64,000 nucleotides of DNA from G963668435 sp963668435 (GCA_963668435.2 CAXXSC010000006.1:1-64000); one strand, 5' to 3'. Positions 15,608-25,199 are shown, numbered from the stretch's first letter. Numbers and translations are program-made. Notes: a model not told the origin generated them from the sequence alone.

Positions 15608-17482
15608 ATGAAACGTATACTGGTGATCAGCGCATTTCTGCTCGTACTATGCGCGGGCGGTGCCCTGGCCGATTCCCGGGCGAACTATATCCGCTCCAAT
15701 TATTCGAAATTCGAATACCGGATCCCCATGCGGGACGGTGTCACGCTTTTCACCTCGGTCTATATCCCCAATGATTTTACTAAAACCTATCCTGTACTTT
15801 TTACACGCACGCCGTACCGGGTGGCCCCTTATGGCGCCGACCGTTACAAGACACGGCTCGGCCCCTCCGAGGATTTCGAGAAAGAGGGATTCATCTTCGT
15901 ATTCCAGGATGTGCGCGGGCAATTCATGAGTGAGGGCACGTTCGAGAATATGACCGAGCATGTGCCTGCCAAATCCGGCGGCGTTGTCACCAACGAGAGC
16001 ACCGACACCTGGGACACCATCGAGTGGCTCATGAACAACCTCGACCGTCACAACGGCAAAGTCGGTATCTGGGGCATATCATATCCCGGATTTTTCACGC
16101 AAGCGGGTGCAATCGACTCACATCCCGCGCTCAAGGCAATCTCGCCGCAGGCGCCGGTCTCCGACATGTGGGGTGACGACACGTTTCACAACGGCGCGTT
16201 CTACCTGATCCATTTATTCAGGTTCATCGGCTGGTTCGGCAATCCGCGCCCGGGGCTGGTCACCGAATGGCCAGAACGTCACAAATACCTGGATTTCCCC
16301 GACAAGTACAAGTTTTATCTCGATATAGGTCCATTGAAAAATGTTAACAAAAAGTATTTCAAGAACACTATCAAGTACTGGAACGATATTGTCAAGCATC
16401 CCAATTACGACGCTTTCTGGCAGCGAAAAAATATCATCCCGCATCTGAAAAATATCAACTGCGCGGTGCTTATGGTCGGCGGATGGTATGACTGCGAGGA
16501 TCTCTACGGCCCGCTGAAAAGCTACCGATTCATCGAGGACAACAATCCCGGCATTTTCAATTCGCTGGTCATGGGCCCCTGGCATCATGGCGGCTGGGGG
16601 AATATGCACGGAGAATCACTGGGTGACGCCGAATTCGGTTTCGCCACCTCAAAATACTACAACGAAAAGATACTGTTCCCCTATTTCAAGCATTTCCTTG
16701 TGGACTCGGATGAAGAGGACAATTACGAGTTCCCCGAGGCGATGATGTTCGAGACCGGCGCGAACCGCTGGCGCACGTTCGACAGCTGGCCGCCGAAAAA
16801 CGTCGAGAAAAAACAGCTGTATTTCCGTGAAGATTTCTCGCTTTCTTTCGACGCCCCCAAATCGGGCAAAGGCGCTGACTCCTATATCAGCGACCCGGAT
16901 AAACCGGTGCCGTTCACCTATGATCTCTCCTCGCGACGCAATCCTCGTTTCATGGCCGAGGACCAGCGTTTCTCCGCCAGCCGTCCCGATGTGCTGGTCT
17001 ACGAGACGGAACCAATGGAGGAGGATTTCACGCTTGCCGGCTCGATAATGGCGAATCTCTTTGTCTCCACCACCGGCACCGACAGCGACTTTTTCGTAAA
17101 ACTGATCGATGTCTATCCCGACAGCCTCGAGGGCTTCTCCCCCAGCCGTGACAAAAACGATATCCGCGGCCAGCAGCTCATAGTCAGGGGTGATGCCATG
17201 CGCGGCCGTTTCCGCGAAAGCATGAGTAAACCGAAACCGTTTGAACCGAACGAGGTCACCGAGGTAAGTTTCGAACTGCAGGATGTGTTTCACACGTTCA
17301 AACGGGGCCACAAAATCATGATCCATGTCCAGAGCACATGGTTCCCGCTTTTCGACAGAAATCCGCAGAAATATGTCCCGAATATTTTCGAGGCCGACGA
17401 GAACGATTTCATTACGGTGACAAATACGCTCTACCGTAAAAAGAACGCCGCCAGCCATCTCGAGGTGGGCGTACTGAAATAA
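15608..17482 (+). CDS. Secreted CocE/NonD-family hydrolase (X-Pro dipeptidyl-peptidase S15-like)
   Basis: This 624-residue protein has a signal peptide (MKRILVISAFLLVLCAGGALA) and a GGAGG ribosome site. It has the alpha/beta-hydrolase fold of the CocE/NonD family: YRIPMRDGVTLFTSVY at the start of the domain, the nucleophile motif GIWGISYPG (Ser), an acid in GGWYDCEDLYGP, and a histidine in MGPWHHGGWG. A jelly-roll domain follows (about residues 420-624; SIMANLFVSTTGTDSDFFVKL, then a HKIMIHVQSTWFP segment). Relatives include cocaine esterase, alpha-amino-acid ester hydrolases and glutaryl-7-ACA acylases. It probably hydrolyses an ester or amide outside the cytoplasm; the substrate is not predictable. 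Confidence 0.88.
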   Translation: MKRILVISAFLLVLCAGGALADSRANYIRSNYSKFEYRIPMRDGVTLFTSVYIPNDFTKTYPVLFTRTPYRVAPYGADRYKTRLGPSEDFEKEGFIFVFQDVRGQFMSEGTFENMTEHVPAKSGGVVTNESTDTWDTIEWLMNNLDRHNGKVGIWGISYPGFFTQAGAIDSHPALKAISPQAPVSDMWGDDTFHNGAFYLIHLFRFIGWFGNPRPGLVTEWPERHKYLDFPDKYKFYLDIGPLKNVNKKYFKNTIKYWNDIVKHPNYDAFWQRKNIIPHLKNINCAVLMVGGWYDCEDLYGPLKSYRFIEDNNPGIFNSLVMGPWHHGGWGNMHGESLGDAEFGFATSKYYNEKILFPYFKHFLVDSDEEDNYEFPEAMMFETGANRWRTFDSWPPKNVEKKQLYFREDFSLSFDAPKSGKGADSYISDPDKPVPFTYDLSSRRNPRFMAEDQRFSASRPDVLVYETEPMEEDFTLAGSIMANLFVSTTGTDSDFFVKLIDVYPDSLEGFSPSRDKNDIRGQQLIVRGDAMRGRFRESMSKPKPFEPNEVTEVSFELQDVFHTFKRGHKIMIHVQSTWFPLFDRNPQKYVPNIFEADENDFITVTNTLYRKKNAASHLEVGVLK

Positions 17483-17528
17483 AAGGCTGAAACAAGATAC
17501 AGAAGACTGAAAGACAAAATATTATCGG

Positions 17529-17556
17529 AGAAGGGGCGGCAGCCCCTTCTTCTTTC
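17529..17556 (+). terminator. Terminator after the CocE-type hydrolase
   Basis: AGAAGGGGC pairs with GCCCCTTCT around a GGCA loop, followed by TCTTTCC. It is 46 nt after the stop codon. Its GGGGC...GCCCC stem also begins a composite of hairpins that is repeated at 19782 and, weakly, at 27328. Confidence 0.65.
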
Positions 17557-17597
17557 CGGCATCGGCGGATGCTTAATATTTCTGATGGGGGGTAACG

Positions 17598-17651
17598 CAG
17601 AATGATCCGTGTTCTGCGTTTCACCGCCGTACGCTGGAAGGTGGGATCACC
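17598..17651. repeat. Dispersed hairpin repeat ending in GATCACC, copy A
   Basis: Begins CAGAATGATCCG, then GTTCTGCG-TTTCAC-CGCCGTACG (imperfect stem), then CTGGAAGGTGGGATCACC. It is closely similar to copy B at 19837-19891 and less so to copies at 27375-27428 and 27464-27519. All four lie in the same orientation in intergenic DNA. Confidence 0.65.
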
Positions 17652-17686
17652 AGAAAACTCCAGCTCCCGGCACATCTTTTTTACCT

Positions 17687-17742
17687 GCCCCCTCTCTGGG
17701 GGAAGGATGTCATGAAGTGACAGGAAGGGGGCTTCTTCTTTT
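17687..17742. repeat. Dispersed G/C-arm hairpin repeat (CCCCCT...AGGGGG), copy 1
   Basis: Outer arms GCCCCCT/AGGGGGC enclose GGGGGAAGGATG and a TGTCA-TGAAG-TGACA mini-stem; a T-rich tract follows on the plus strand. Near copies are at 25485-25530 and 47076-47122. It lies between a plus-strand and a minus-strand gene and might act as a bidirectional terminator or a REP-like element. Confidence 0.7.
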
Positions 17743-17751
17743 TTCTCCTGA

Positions 17752-19596
17752 CTACTTAATCAACAGCATCTTGCCCGTATCGGTGAAATCCCCCGCGCGC
17801 AGACGGTAGAAATACATCCCGCCGCCAACCTTGAGACCGTTCATGTCATATCCGTTCCAGATTGCCTCGTGGAAACCGGCTGACTCTGGCCAGTCGCGAA
17901 GCACGGCGACTTTTTGCCCGTTGATATCGTAAACTGTCAGGCTAACATGGGTCTCACGCGGCAATTCATAGCGGATCGCGGTCGAGGGATTGAACGGGTT
18001 CGGCGAGGCGGGATGAAGCTTGAACGCGCCGGGCAGGTCAGTATTCTCACATTCATCCACCGCGACCGGCTCGGCCAGCGCATCCGTGAGTGTGTAGGAG
18101 CCGTAACCACTTTCGAGTTCGGCCTGTACAAAATAGGTGCCGGCGGCGACCGTGCGGGCCAGCGTGGTGACTGCGCCATCGTTAGCCGCGAGTGTCAGCC
18201 AGCTGCCCTTGCTGTCGTAGAGATGCAGCCAGACTTCGAGCCCCTCGCTGGCGGTACAGACATATTCAATGGGGCCGTCATTATCTACTGTTATCTGCCA
18301 GAAATCACTTGAATCATAGACATTGACCGGGCCATTGACACTTGAAACCGATCCGGTGTAATAGCCGAGCCTGCCGATATCGACCCTGCTATGCTCCATA
18401 GCGAGATCACGCGTGTCGTTGGGCTCAACGTCACCCGCAAGCTCCGGCGGCACAAGCTCGGCCTCGATACTGTAGGAACCGTACCCCCGCCAGGGGCGGT
18501 CGGCAAGGATGTAGTAATATCCTTTCGAGAGCGGCAGTGAGGCTGTCGAACGCCAATCCTCGCGCGATCCCATTTTTATCAGGTCACCTGCCTCGTTATA
18601 CAGGTACAGCCAGATTTCGAGGCCCTCCTCAGCCTGGGTCGTAACTGTCAACTCGCCGTCCTGTTCGAGCGAAACGCCCCACCAGTCGCGGACATCCGTA
18701 ATATTCTCAGGGCCATCAATACCGCTCCTGCTATCCGAGGTGAACCCCAGATGCCCGCTGCCTGAAATGCCGACCTCCAGGATATCGGCGGTGTCGAGAT
18801 CATCGTTCGGCTCATGATCGTTGTCCAGCGCCGAAGGGATGAATGCCGAATCGACCGTATAACTGCCGTAACCGTAATAATTGCTCGCATAAATATAATA
18901 AATCCCCTCCGCCACCGCGTAGTTCCGCGCAAGCGAACCGTCCGTCCGTGTCTCGTATTCGAGGCTGTTGATCAAGCCGCCATCCGCCGAATACAGGAAC
19001 GGATGATTCAGCGAAAGCCCTTCACTGCCCGCTTTCACCACCACTTCAAAAAAACCGTCGCCGGGAATCTGTACCCTCCACCAGTCGACTGTATCATTGC
19101 CGCCGGGCTTGTAGTAGCCTAAATGACCGTCGTTTTTGACTCCCGCGCCTGTGAGAACGGCATCCGCGATATCGTCGTTGGGCTCGCTGTCGGCGGTAGT
19201 CATATTGGGTGTCGATCTCACCGTAATCGAATAGGACCCGACCTCCCAGCTCGGGAATTTCCCCGGCATGATTGCGATATAATAGGTCCCCGCACTGAGC
19301 GCGTCATAGCTCACATAGGGGCTGTCGATCCATGTGCCTCCGGTGACCGGCTCGTCGTAGATCACATAGGGCTGGCCGCTTTTTTCGCCCTGTGTCACCA
19401 CCGCGGACAGGGAGCCGTCGTACTCCAGCTCCACCTCCCAGAAATATACGCCATGATCTTCATCGAACGCACCGCTGCCCGACTCGCCGACCTCGATGGG
19501 GGTGGCCGTTTCTATCGTGAACTGGGCATATGCTGGCACGGAAAGGATCAGGAATATGAGTATTGCAGGCAGGACAGTGTTCCGGCGGGTATACAT
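17752..19596 (-). CDS. Secreted protein with PPC-like repeats and C-terminal sorting domain
   Basis: This 614-residue protein has a signal peptide (MYTRRNTVLPAILIFLILSVPAYA) and a GGAGG ribosome site. It contains four bacterial pre-peptidase C-terminal-like beta domains, each opening with a DxEPNDDxxxA motif (DSEPNDDIADA, DHEPNDDLDTA, DVEPNDTRDLA) and containing DWWxVxI and GxYxI strands with GYGSY near the end. Residues about 530-614 form a FlgD-Ig/T9SS-like sorting domain (NPFNPSTAIRYELP, VYDINGQKVAVL, MYFYRL, GKMLLIK). The protein is likely exported and either released or surface attached. PPC domains often bind carbohydrate or protein. No catalytic domain is visible. Confidence 0.82.
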   Translation of the reverse strand: MYTRRNTVLPAILIFLILSVPAYAQFTIETATPIEVGESGSGAFDEDHGVYFWEVELEYDGSLSAVVTQGEKSGQPYVIYDEPVTGGTWIDSPYVSYDALSAGTYYIAIMPGKFPSWEVGSYSITVRSTPNMTTADSEPNDDIADAVLTGAGVKNDGHLGYYKPGGNDTVDWWRVQIPGDGFFEVVVKAGSEGLSLNHPFLYSADGGLINSLEYETRTDGSLARNYAVAEGIYYIYASNYYGYGSYTVDSAFIPSALDNDHEPNDDLDTADILEVGISGSGHLGFTSDSRSGIDGPENITDVRDWWGVSLEQDGELTVTTQAEEGLEIWLYLYNEAGDLIKMGSREDWRSTASLPLSKGYYYILADRPWRGYGSYSIEAELVPPELAGDVEPNDTRDLAMEHSRVDIGRLGYYTGSVSSVNGPVNVYDSSDFWQITVDNDGPIEYVCTASEGLEVWLHLYDSKGSWLTLAANDGAVTTLARTVAAGTYFVQAELESGYGSYTLTDALAEPVAVDECENTDLPGAFKLHPASPNPFNPSTAIRYELPRETHVSLTVYDINGQKVAVLRDWPESAGFHEAIWNGYDMNGLKVGGGMYFYRLRAGDFTDTGKMLLIK

Positions 19597-20096
19597 TGCG
19601 ACGCCTCCTTAGTGATGTGACATGAGCCCGATTTTACCATCACCCATACTGATAGGTAGGGACGGTTCCCAAAATCCGCAACTGTTTTCTGCTTTCAGCG
19701 GTGACGATTCTGACATACTGATCCGGAACAGTCATTCGGACTGTCCCGATGACTGTCACCGGGGAACCATCTTTTTATGGTTCCCCGGCCCCTCCGAAAG
19801 GGGGCAAGGCCCCTTTATATTTCTGATTGAGTAGCTCAGAATGATTCGCTGTTCGGCGTTTCGCCGCCGAACGCTGGCAGGTGAGATCACCGGGCTGGCG
19901 ATCGAATTCCCTCCGAACAGTATTGTCTTTTCATCCAATACTGTCCGGATATATTCAGTGCCAAAGAAAATATGTTTCTTCTTCAGCGCTTTCTTATAAC
20001 TCCCCCTCCGTCCCTCTCTGGGTCGGCGGACCCTTTTCAGAAAAGAAACGAGGAATAACGTGCCGTAAACATGTTGTATATCAACGCTTTGCCCTC
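19597..20096. other. 500-bp intergenic region with repeat elements
   Basis: It lies between two minus-strand genes. It holds GGGGCC/GGCCCC-type stems around 19745-19818 (GGTTCCCC repeated at 19756 and 19779), dispersed repeat copy B at 19837-19891, and a C/T-rich tract near 20000 that weakly resembles the CCCCCT hairpin family. An open frame on the minus strand (19756-20250) crosses these repeats and the end of the neighbouring gene and is judged non-coding. Confidence 0.5.
19837..19891. repeat. Dispersed hairpin repeat ending in GATCACC, copy B
   Basis: This is the best-formed copy. CAGAATGATTCG is followed by a strong hairpin, GTTCGGCG-TTTCGC-CGCCGAAC, then GCTGGCAGGTGAGATCACC. A TATTTCTGAT stretch precedes it (19817-19826), as it does copy A. 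The perfect stem with varied sequence in other copies (GTTGTCG/CGACAAC at 27375) suggests that structure is kept by compensating changes. Confidence 0.7.
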
Positions 20097-21500
20097 TCAC
20101 TCGGACGGGCTCGTTGTCACGAGAAGCGGGCATTTGAGCTGACGCCAGATTGTGTCGATTATCCCGAATTTCACCTCCTTGTCCCACTCGTAGAACAGGT
20201 AGGCGTTCTTCTCGTAATAGGAGTCGCCCATCGGGATATCGATACAGCATTTCCGCCAGTCGTCGGCATCCCAGTTATACTCGTTGTAATCGTCGCGCTG
20301 GGGATAGACAAGGCTGCGGAACCAGTAAAGGCCGCCGGCGTGCTCGCTGATCACCGTGTGCGAGTTGTAAATGGTAGAGGGCTTGCCGGTGAGCGCGTTG
20401 ACATTTCGCCAGTCGAGACGGATGCTGCCGACAGCATAGCCCCGGTCGATATGACAGAAACTTATCCACGGGATATTGGGAGGGAGCGCGCTGCCGAGCA
20501 CGTGGTTGCCCATACGCGCCTCATTGTAGATGTCGACCGTGCCGATCTCGCCGAGATGCCCCTCGATCATGTCCTCGGTGCAGTTGCGCCAGCCCGCGTG
20601 GGTGTAATCGTCCGAACCGAACGCGATCTCGTCGTTGCGGATCGCCAGCGTATGGCATGGTTTTTTCGTCTCGATAGTCGATTCCATGATAAAATACGGC
20701 AGCTTGTCATAGAAACGGTATTTCACGTTCATCCAGGCGATATCCTGCCCGGGAACGAGCTGGCTTCTCGTGATCTCGAAAAAAATCGGGCCGTTGACTG
20801 CCTCGTGCGGCGGATCCTCGAAATGGTGGGCGTAATACCACTTGAACCATGTCGTGGGAAAATCCTCCGGCACATACATGAAATCGGGATTCCAGTGCAT
20901 GTTCCCGTGGCGGAAACTGAAATCCGGCTTACTTGCGAATTTAAGTGAAATGGTATCGATCTGCCCGGATTTCGGATCAGTCTTCATGGAGAAATAGGGA
21001 TTCTCGATGCTGTATTCGACCGCCTGCCCCTTGACAGAAAGTGTCGAATCGAAACGCGGCTCCGGCGCTTTCGGATTGCCATAGCAGATATAGAAGGTTT
21101 CGGAGCTGTTCGCCGCCACAGTCGCGAAAAAGGCCACGCGGGCACGCACCATGATCTCCGGCTTTTCAGCCCTTCGGTTCCAACTGTAGGGGCGGATATC
21201 GTAGACCTGACAGGGGATGCTTTCCCAACGGCCGTCCTTGAACTGGATGACCCTGACCACGCGTTTGACCGCCTCCTCAAGACCGTCCTCGGATTTCGAC
21301 GGCATCGGCTGATAGTATTTCAGCTCTGCCTCGACCGGTTCGCGGTCGCGGTCGAATCCGGCGGTCTCCTGTACGGTTACTTTACGGAATTTCGTCCAGT
21401 CCTTGTTCCAGTCGACGGGATTCTCGGCTGCGTTCAGAATGGAACTCAGTGAAAGCAGGAAAAGCAGCAATGAAACGTAAACAACCAACGATCTGCCCAT
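20097..21500 (-). CDS. Secreted protein of unknown function, beta-rich, possibly carbohydrate-active
   Basis: This 467-residue protein has a signal peptide (MGRSLVVYVSLLLFLLSLSSILNAA). The ATG at 21500 is preferred to a TTG two codons earlier because GGGAG is then 8 nt away. It is rich in aromatic residues and beta-strand patterns, with segments WTKFRKVTVQETAGFDRDREPVEAEL, ETFYICYGNP and WNPDFMYVPEDF. The opening (a protein-modifier sandwich, then DRDREPVEA) recalls N-termini of some rhamnogalacturonan lyase-like and related exported proteins, but no family is recognised with certainty. The gene lies among other exported enzymes. The function is left open. Confidence 0.6.
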   Translation of the reverse strand: MGRSLVVYVSLLLFLLSLSSILNAAENPVDWNKDWTKFRKVTVQETAGFDRDREPVEAELKYYQPMPSKSEDGLEEAVKRVVRVIQFKDGRWESIPCQVYDIRPYSWNRRAEKPEIMVRARVAFFATVAANSSETFYICYGNPKAPEPRFDSTLSVKGQAVEYSIENPYFSMKTDPKSGQIDTISLKFASKPDFSFRHGNMHWNPDFMYVPEDFPTTWFKWYYAHHFEDPPHEAVNGPIFFEITRSQLVPGQDIAWMNVKYRFYDKLPYFIMESTIETKKPCHTLAIRNDEIAFGSDDYTHAGWRNCTEDMIEGHLGEIGTVDIYNEARMGNHVLGSALPPNIPWISFCHIDRGYAVGSIRLDWRNVNALTGKPSTIYNSHTVISEHAGGLYWFRSLVYPQRDDYNEYNWDADDWRKCCIDIPMGDSYYEKNAYLFYEWDKEVKFGIIDTIWRQLKCPLLVTTSPSE

Positions 21501-21639
21501 TGTCAATGCTCCCTTGGAGAGTGAAGAGGTTTCGGTGAGCTCTCTTATCTATGATTTTCCAGTTCCGGGATGCTCCTGCTCTCCGCTCGCGTGCTAAATA
21601 TTATTGATCTACGGAAAGCGGACAACCCGTTCATCCGCG

Positions 21640-21777
21640 TTCAATAATCTTCCGTCTTTTCTCCTGATTCCTGAATTTCCTTTAAACCTTGAACTGTTTT
21701 ATCCGTGTTCATCCACGAAATCCGTAAAATCCACACTCCATCAGTCTTCTGATTCCCGACTCCTGAACCCTGCCCTG
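21640..21777. repeat. Low-complexity dispersed motifs in a gene-to-gene gap
   Basis: The gap contains TTTTCTCCTGATTCCTGAA, CTTTAAACCTTGAACTG, a pair of ATCCGTG/ATCCACG-type repeats (21699-21735), and CTTCTGATTCCCGACTCCTG directly before the minus-strand stop. The same word types recur at 27610-27722, 45840-45890 and 47215-47275, mostly just 3' of genes. Confidence 0.5.
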
Positions 21778-23505
21778 TCAATACCCCATAGCGCTGGATG
21801 AGCCGATACGCATATCGCCCGCGCCGTAGAAACGGCCGTTCTCCCACATGATCGTCTGGGTGACACCCATGCTGCCGCGTTCGACAACAGTGTGGCCCAT
21901 TTTTTCAAGCGCCGTTTTCGTTTCGACAGGGAAATTTTTCTCGACACGTATCTCGTCGGGATACCACTGGTGATGGATACGGACAGCATCGGTGGCCTGA
22001 CGGACATCCATGCCGTGATCGATCACATTGAGGATAATCTGAAGTGTCGTCGTTATGATCCGCGAGCCGCCGGGAGAGCCTGTCACCACCCAGGGAACGC
22101 CGTCCTTGAGGATGATGGTCGGGGTCATGCAGGAGAGCATACGCTTGCCGGGCTGGATCGCGTTGGCCTCGTTGCCCAGAAGGCCGTAGGCATTGGGCGA
22201 GCCGGGCTTGGATGAAAAATCATCCATCTCGTTGTTCAGGAGTATGCCGGTGCCCGCCGCGGTGAGCCCGGTGCCGTAGCTGAAATTGAGCGTCGTGGTG
22301 CAGGCGACTGAATTGCCATCCTTGTCCATCACCGAGTAATGGGTCGTGTTCGGGCTCTCGTAGGGCCAGGGATCGTGGGCGCTGATCTCGCTGCTCGGTG
22401 TCACCCGGTCGGGTGAGATCTTTGTTCTGAGCATGTCGGCATATTTCTTGGAAACGAGGCCCTTGACCGGCACATCGATAAAATCGGTGTCGCCGAGGTG
22501 CTCGGCTCGGTCGGCGTAGGCGAGTTTCATGCTCTCAGCCATAACATGCACAGTCTTCGGCGTGTTGTGCCCCCACTCGCCGAGCGGATAGTTTTCCAGA
22601 AGATTCAGCATCTGGACAACGTGCACACCGCCTGAACTCGGCGGCGGCATGGATACGATATCATAGCCGCGATAATTACCGGTAACCGGCGTGCGCTCCA
22701 CCGGCTCATAGGCCGCAAGGTCAGCCATCGTGATCAGGCCGCCGTTGGCCGCCATGTCCGCGGCAATCTTTTTAGCGATCTCTCCCTTGTAGAACGCGTC
22801 CGGGCCGTTCTTTGCTATCTGTTTCAGGCTCCATGCGAGATCAGGCTGCTTGAACAACTCGCCTTCCTTATAGGGGACACCGCCGGATTTGTAGAACGCT
22901 TTCGTGCTTGCCGGTGATTTCTGAAGGCGCTTGACATAATTTGACAATGTGTTGGCAAGATAGGCATCCATGGCGAATCCCTTTTCGGCAAGCTCTATCG
23001 CCGGACGGATCGCGCGTTCGAGAGAAATGGTGCCGTACTTTTCAAGCGCCATCGCCATGCCGGCGACCGAACCGGGAACACCGACCGACTGATAACTGAA
23101 CTGCGCTTTCTGCGGATCAACATCACCATTCTTGTCGAGGAACATGTCGCGATGGGCTCTCGCGGGCGCTTTTTCGCGGTAATCGAGTGCAGTGGACGTG
23201 CCATTTTTCGCGTCGTGGATCACCATGAAACCGCCGCCGCCGATATTCCCGGCTGAGGGCAGTGTCACCGCCAGCGCAAAGCCGACAGTCACCGCGGCAT
23301 CGATAGCGTTTCCGCCCTCTTTAAGCACCTCGAGACCTGCCTGCGTGGCAAGATAATGGCCGCTGACAACCATGCCGTGTTTCGCGGCAACCGGTTTTGT
23401 CACAGCCTTTTCGGGCCTGATACCGCAGGAAATTTGAAATGTCACTGCCGCCGCGAGTATGAGTATTCCTGTCAGGACTGTCAATCGTTTGTTTCGCATG
23501 AACAC
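21778..23505 (-). CDS. ggt: Gamma-glutamyltransferase (lipoprotein)
   Basis: This 575-residue protein has a hydrophobic leader with a lipobox (FQISCG, Cys about residue 27), so it is likely membrane-anchored in the periplasm. The family hallmarks are all there: GGNAIDAAVTVGFALAVTLPSAGNIGGGGFMV in the large subunit, and the autoprocessing nucleophile Thr in SPNTTHYSVMDKDGNSVACT. ITGSPGGSRI-type sequence (TGSPGGSRIITT) lies in the small subunit. It cleaves gamma-glutamyl bonds such as those in glutathione, self-processing into two chains. The GTG at 23505 is favoured over the ATG two codons later because GGAGG lies 8 nt before it. The gene for a MutS-like ATPase lies upstream on the same strand. 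Confidence 0.93.
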   Translation of the reverse strand: MFMRNKRLTVLTGILILAAAVTFQISCGIRPEKAVTKPVAAKHGMVVSGHYLATQAGLEVLKEGGNAIDAAVTVGFALAVTLPSAGNIGGGGFMVIHDAKNGTSTALDYREKAPARAHRDMFLDKNGDVDPQKAQFSYQSVGVPGSVAGMAMALEKYGTISLERAIRPAIELAEKGFAMDAYLANTLSNYVKRLQKSPASTKAFYKSGGVPYKEGELFKQPDLAWSLKQIAKNGPDAFYKGEIAKKIAADMAANGGLITMADLAAYEPVERTPVTGNYRGYDIVSMPPPSSGGVHVVQMLNLLENYPLGEWGHNTPKTVHVMAESMKLAYADRAEHLGDTDFIDVPVKGLVSKKYADMLRTKISPDRVTPSSEISAHDPWPYESPNTTHYSVMDKDGNSVACTTTLNFSYGTGLTAAGTGILLNNEMDDFSSKPGSPNAYGLLGNEANAIQPGKRMLSCMTPTIILKDGVPWVVTGSPGGSRIITTTLQIILNVIDHGMDVRQATDAVRIHHQWYPDEIRVEKNFPVETKTALEKMGHTVVERGSMGVTQTIMWENGRFYGAGDMRIGSSSAMGY

Positions 23506-23588
23506 TGGGTGAACCTCCGTTTTTCACTATAATAGAATGACTTTTTCACTTTTCCGGGCGCTGTTAATATAACACATTGACACCGCTT

Positions 23589-25199
23589 TCAGGAACCCGA
23601 TATTTTTTGCGATATCTCCAAGGCGCGCCCTATGACACTCTCCGGGTAGCCTTTGAGCGCGAGAAGCCTGATTGCGTTCCGTGTCGTGCAGGGCCCGGCC
23701 TTTATCCTGTAGTCGAAATAGTGTTCCCCATCGCGTATCATCTCACTGAAATGGAACATCTCGAAATTGCCGCCCAGCATGTGTTCGAGCTCTATATCGT
23801 GGGTGGTGACAATCACCATATTCCTTTCACTCAGGCTGTCCAGCACCGCGGTCGCGGCAGAAAGGCGCTCCACCGTGTTTGTGCCCCGGAATATCTCGTC
23901 GATGAGAAAAAGATGGCGGGAACCGTTCCCGGCGGCCTCAAGAAATTCCAGTATCGATTCTATCTCCTTGAAATAATAGCTCTTGTGCTCGCCGATGCTG
24001 TCCGACCTCTTGATGGTTGACCGCACGGTGACATCGGGGAGGCTGGCCCGTCGGGCGAGGCAGAATCCCAGGTTTTTGCCGAGAATGATATTGAGGCCGA
24101 CAGTTTTCATGAATGTGGTTTTCCCCGCCATGTTGGAGCCGGTTATCAGGCAGGACTTCTCCCTGAGCCTGAAACTGTTGGCCACGGGTTCATCGAGAAG
24201 CGGATGGTACAAATCCTCCGCATCGATGACATTCTCACCATTAAACGAGGGCTGAGTATAAAACGGCAGCGAGTTCAGGTATGACGCTACCGATATGGCG
24301 GCATCGATCGAGGCGACACTGTCGAACATGTCCCGAAGTTCCGCCTGATACTGCTTGATGAGATGCACCGAGCGGAAAAACGAGATCAGGTACATGAGGA
24401 AAAAGACATTGAGATACTCGATGATCGAGGGAAACGGCTCCATGAGCTGTGTCGTGTCGATATTGAGCCAGCCGAGCTTTTTACTGACAGCCCGTGCGGC
24501 AGCGGCGTGTTCACGGCATTTCCCGACCTGGGGAATGGCATGGTTTCCGGCGAGCTCCGGCAGGACATGAACAAGACTCAACAGAAGGCCGAGATCGTGA
24601 AAACTGGGCAGGAAAGCGATAATCCGGTAGGTGTAGTGACGGTGGATGATAATATTCGTGATGGAAAGAGCAATGACAGCGAGCAGGAATACCGGCTTGA
24701 ACCATGTGAGGATGCAGAACGCGAACATGGCCGCCGCCGAGAGCGGGAACAGGGAAAAGTGCCCCGGTTTGTCCGGCAGTTCGGAAAAGAGAAGTTTGAC
24801 CAGCCAGTTGGCGCTACGCCTCCTGAGAGCAAGAAGCCGCCGCTGGATTTTCTCCCTCACCTCCGGGTGCGCGATGAAATATTCATAATTATCATACGCC
24901 ATACCGGTATCGTTATCCGCACCGCACCTGAGCGTCGAGTAGAGATACTGCTGTCCAACAGGTGAGCAGCAGCGGTCGAGTTTTCGGAATACATCGTCCA
25001 TGTCGAGATCGGAGCAGGTGGCGTCATCGACACAGCCCCCGGCATTTTCAGCCTTACACCGTTCATCGAAATAGAGCCGCGCCCGTGTGATATCACAGTC
25101 GTTCTCAGTCTCGCCATTCCAGAGACGCCGGCCCTTGTCATCGGGCTTTTTTCTGAAAATACCGGCGATTTTTTCCTTCAACGTTTCGAATAAATACAT
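23589..25199 (-). CDS. MutS-like ATPase with membrane helices (MutS2/MutS5-unlike, domain V only)
   Basis: This 536-residue protein ends in a MutS-family ABC-type ATPase domain: Walker A ITGSNMAGKTTF, signature-like SDSIGEHKSYYFKEI, Walker B LFLIDEIFRGTNTVER, and the TTHD H-loop. The N-terminal mismatch-recognition domains are absent. Instead two hydrophobic stretches (about residues 150-190, FPLSAAAMFAFCILTWF and VFLLAVIALSITNIII) and a third weaker one (YLNVFFLMYLISFF) suggest membrane attachment. This matches a known but poorly characterised group of membrane MutS-like ATPases in FCB-type bacteria. The ATG at 25199 is chosen; an upstream TTG at 25334 is in frame but adds atypical sequence, and neither has a strong ribosome site. 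Confidence 0.75.
   Translation of the reverse strand: MYLFETLKEKIAGIFRKKPDDKGRRLWNGETENDCDITRARLYFDERCKAENAGGCVDDATCSDLDMDDVFRKLDRCCSPVGQQYLYSTLRCGADNDTGMAYDNYEYFIAHPEVREKIQRRLLALRRRSANWLVKLLFSELPDKPGHFSLFPLSAAAMFAFCILTWFKPVFLLAVIALSITNIIIHRHYTYRIIAFLPSFHDLGLLLSLVHVLPELAGNHAIPQVGKCREHAAAARAVSKKLGWLNIDTTQLMEPFPSIIEYLNVFFLMYLISFFRSVHLIKQYQAELRDMFDSVASIDAAISVASYLNSLPFYTQPSFNGENVIDAEDLYHPLLDEPVANSFRLREKSCLITGSNMAGKTTFMKTVGLNIILGKNLGFCLARRASLPDVTVRSTIKRSDSIGEHKSYYFKEIESILEFLEAAGNGSRHLFLIDEIFRGTNTVERLSAATAVLDSLSERNMVIVTTHDIELEHMLGGNFEMFHFSEMIRDGEHYFDYRIKAGPCTTRNAIRLLALKGYPESVIGRALEISQKISGS

Larger units (their letters stand above)
17483..17751. other. Convergent intergenic space filled with hairpin elements
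   Basis: The space between the CocE-type gene and the PPC-repeat gene holds three elements in a row: the terminator at 17529, repeat copy A at 17598 and the CCCCCT hairpin at 17687. Short translations across it (for example an SLGEGCHEVTG string) come from the repeat and are not genes. Confidence 0.6.

Noticed and set aside
19756..20250. Minus-strand 164-residue open frame
   Set aside because: It crosses the hairpin repeats and the end of the gene at 20097, with low-complexity basic sequence and no family match.
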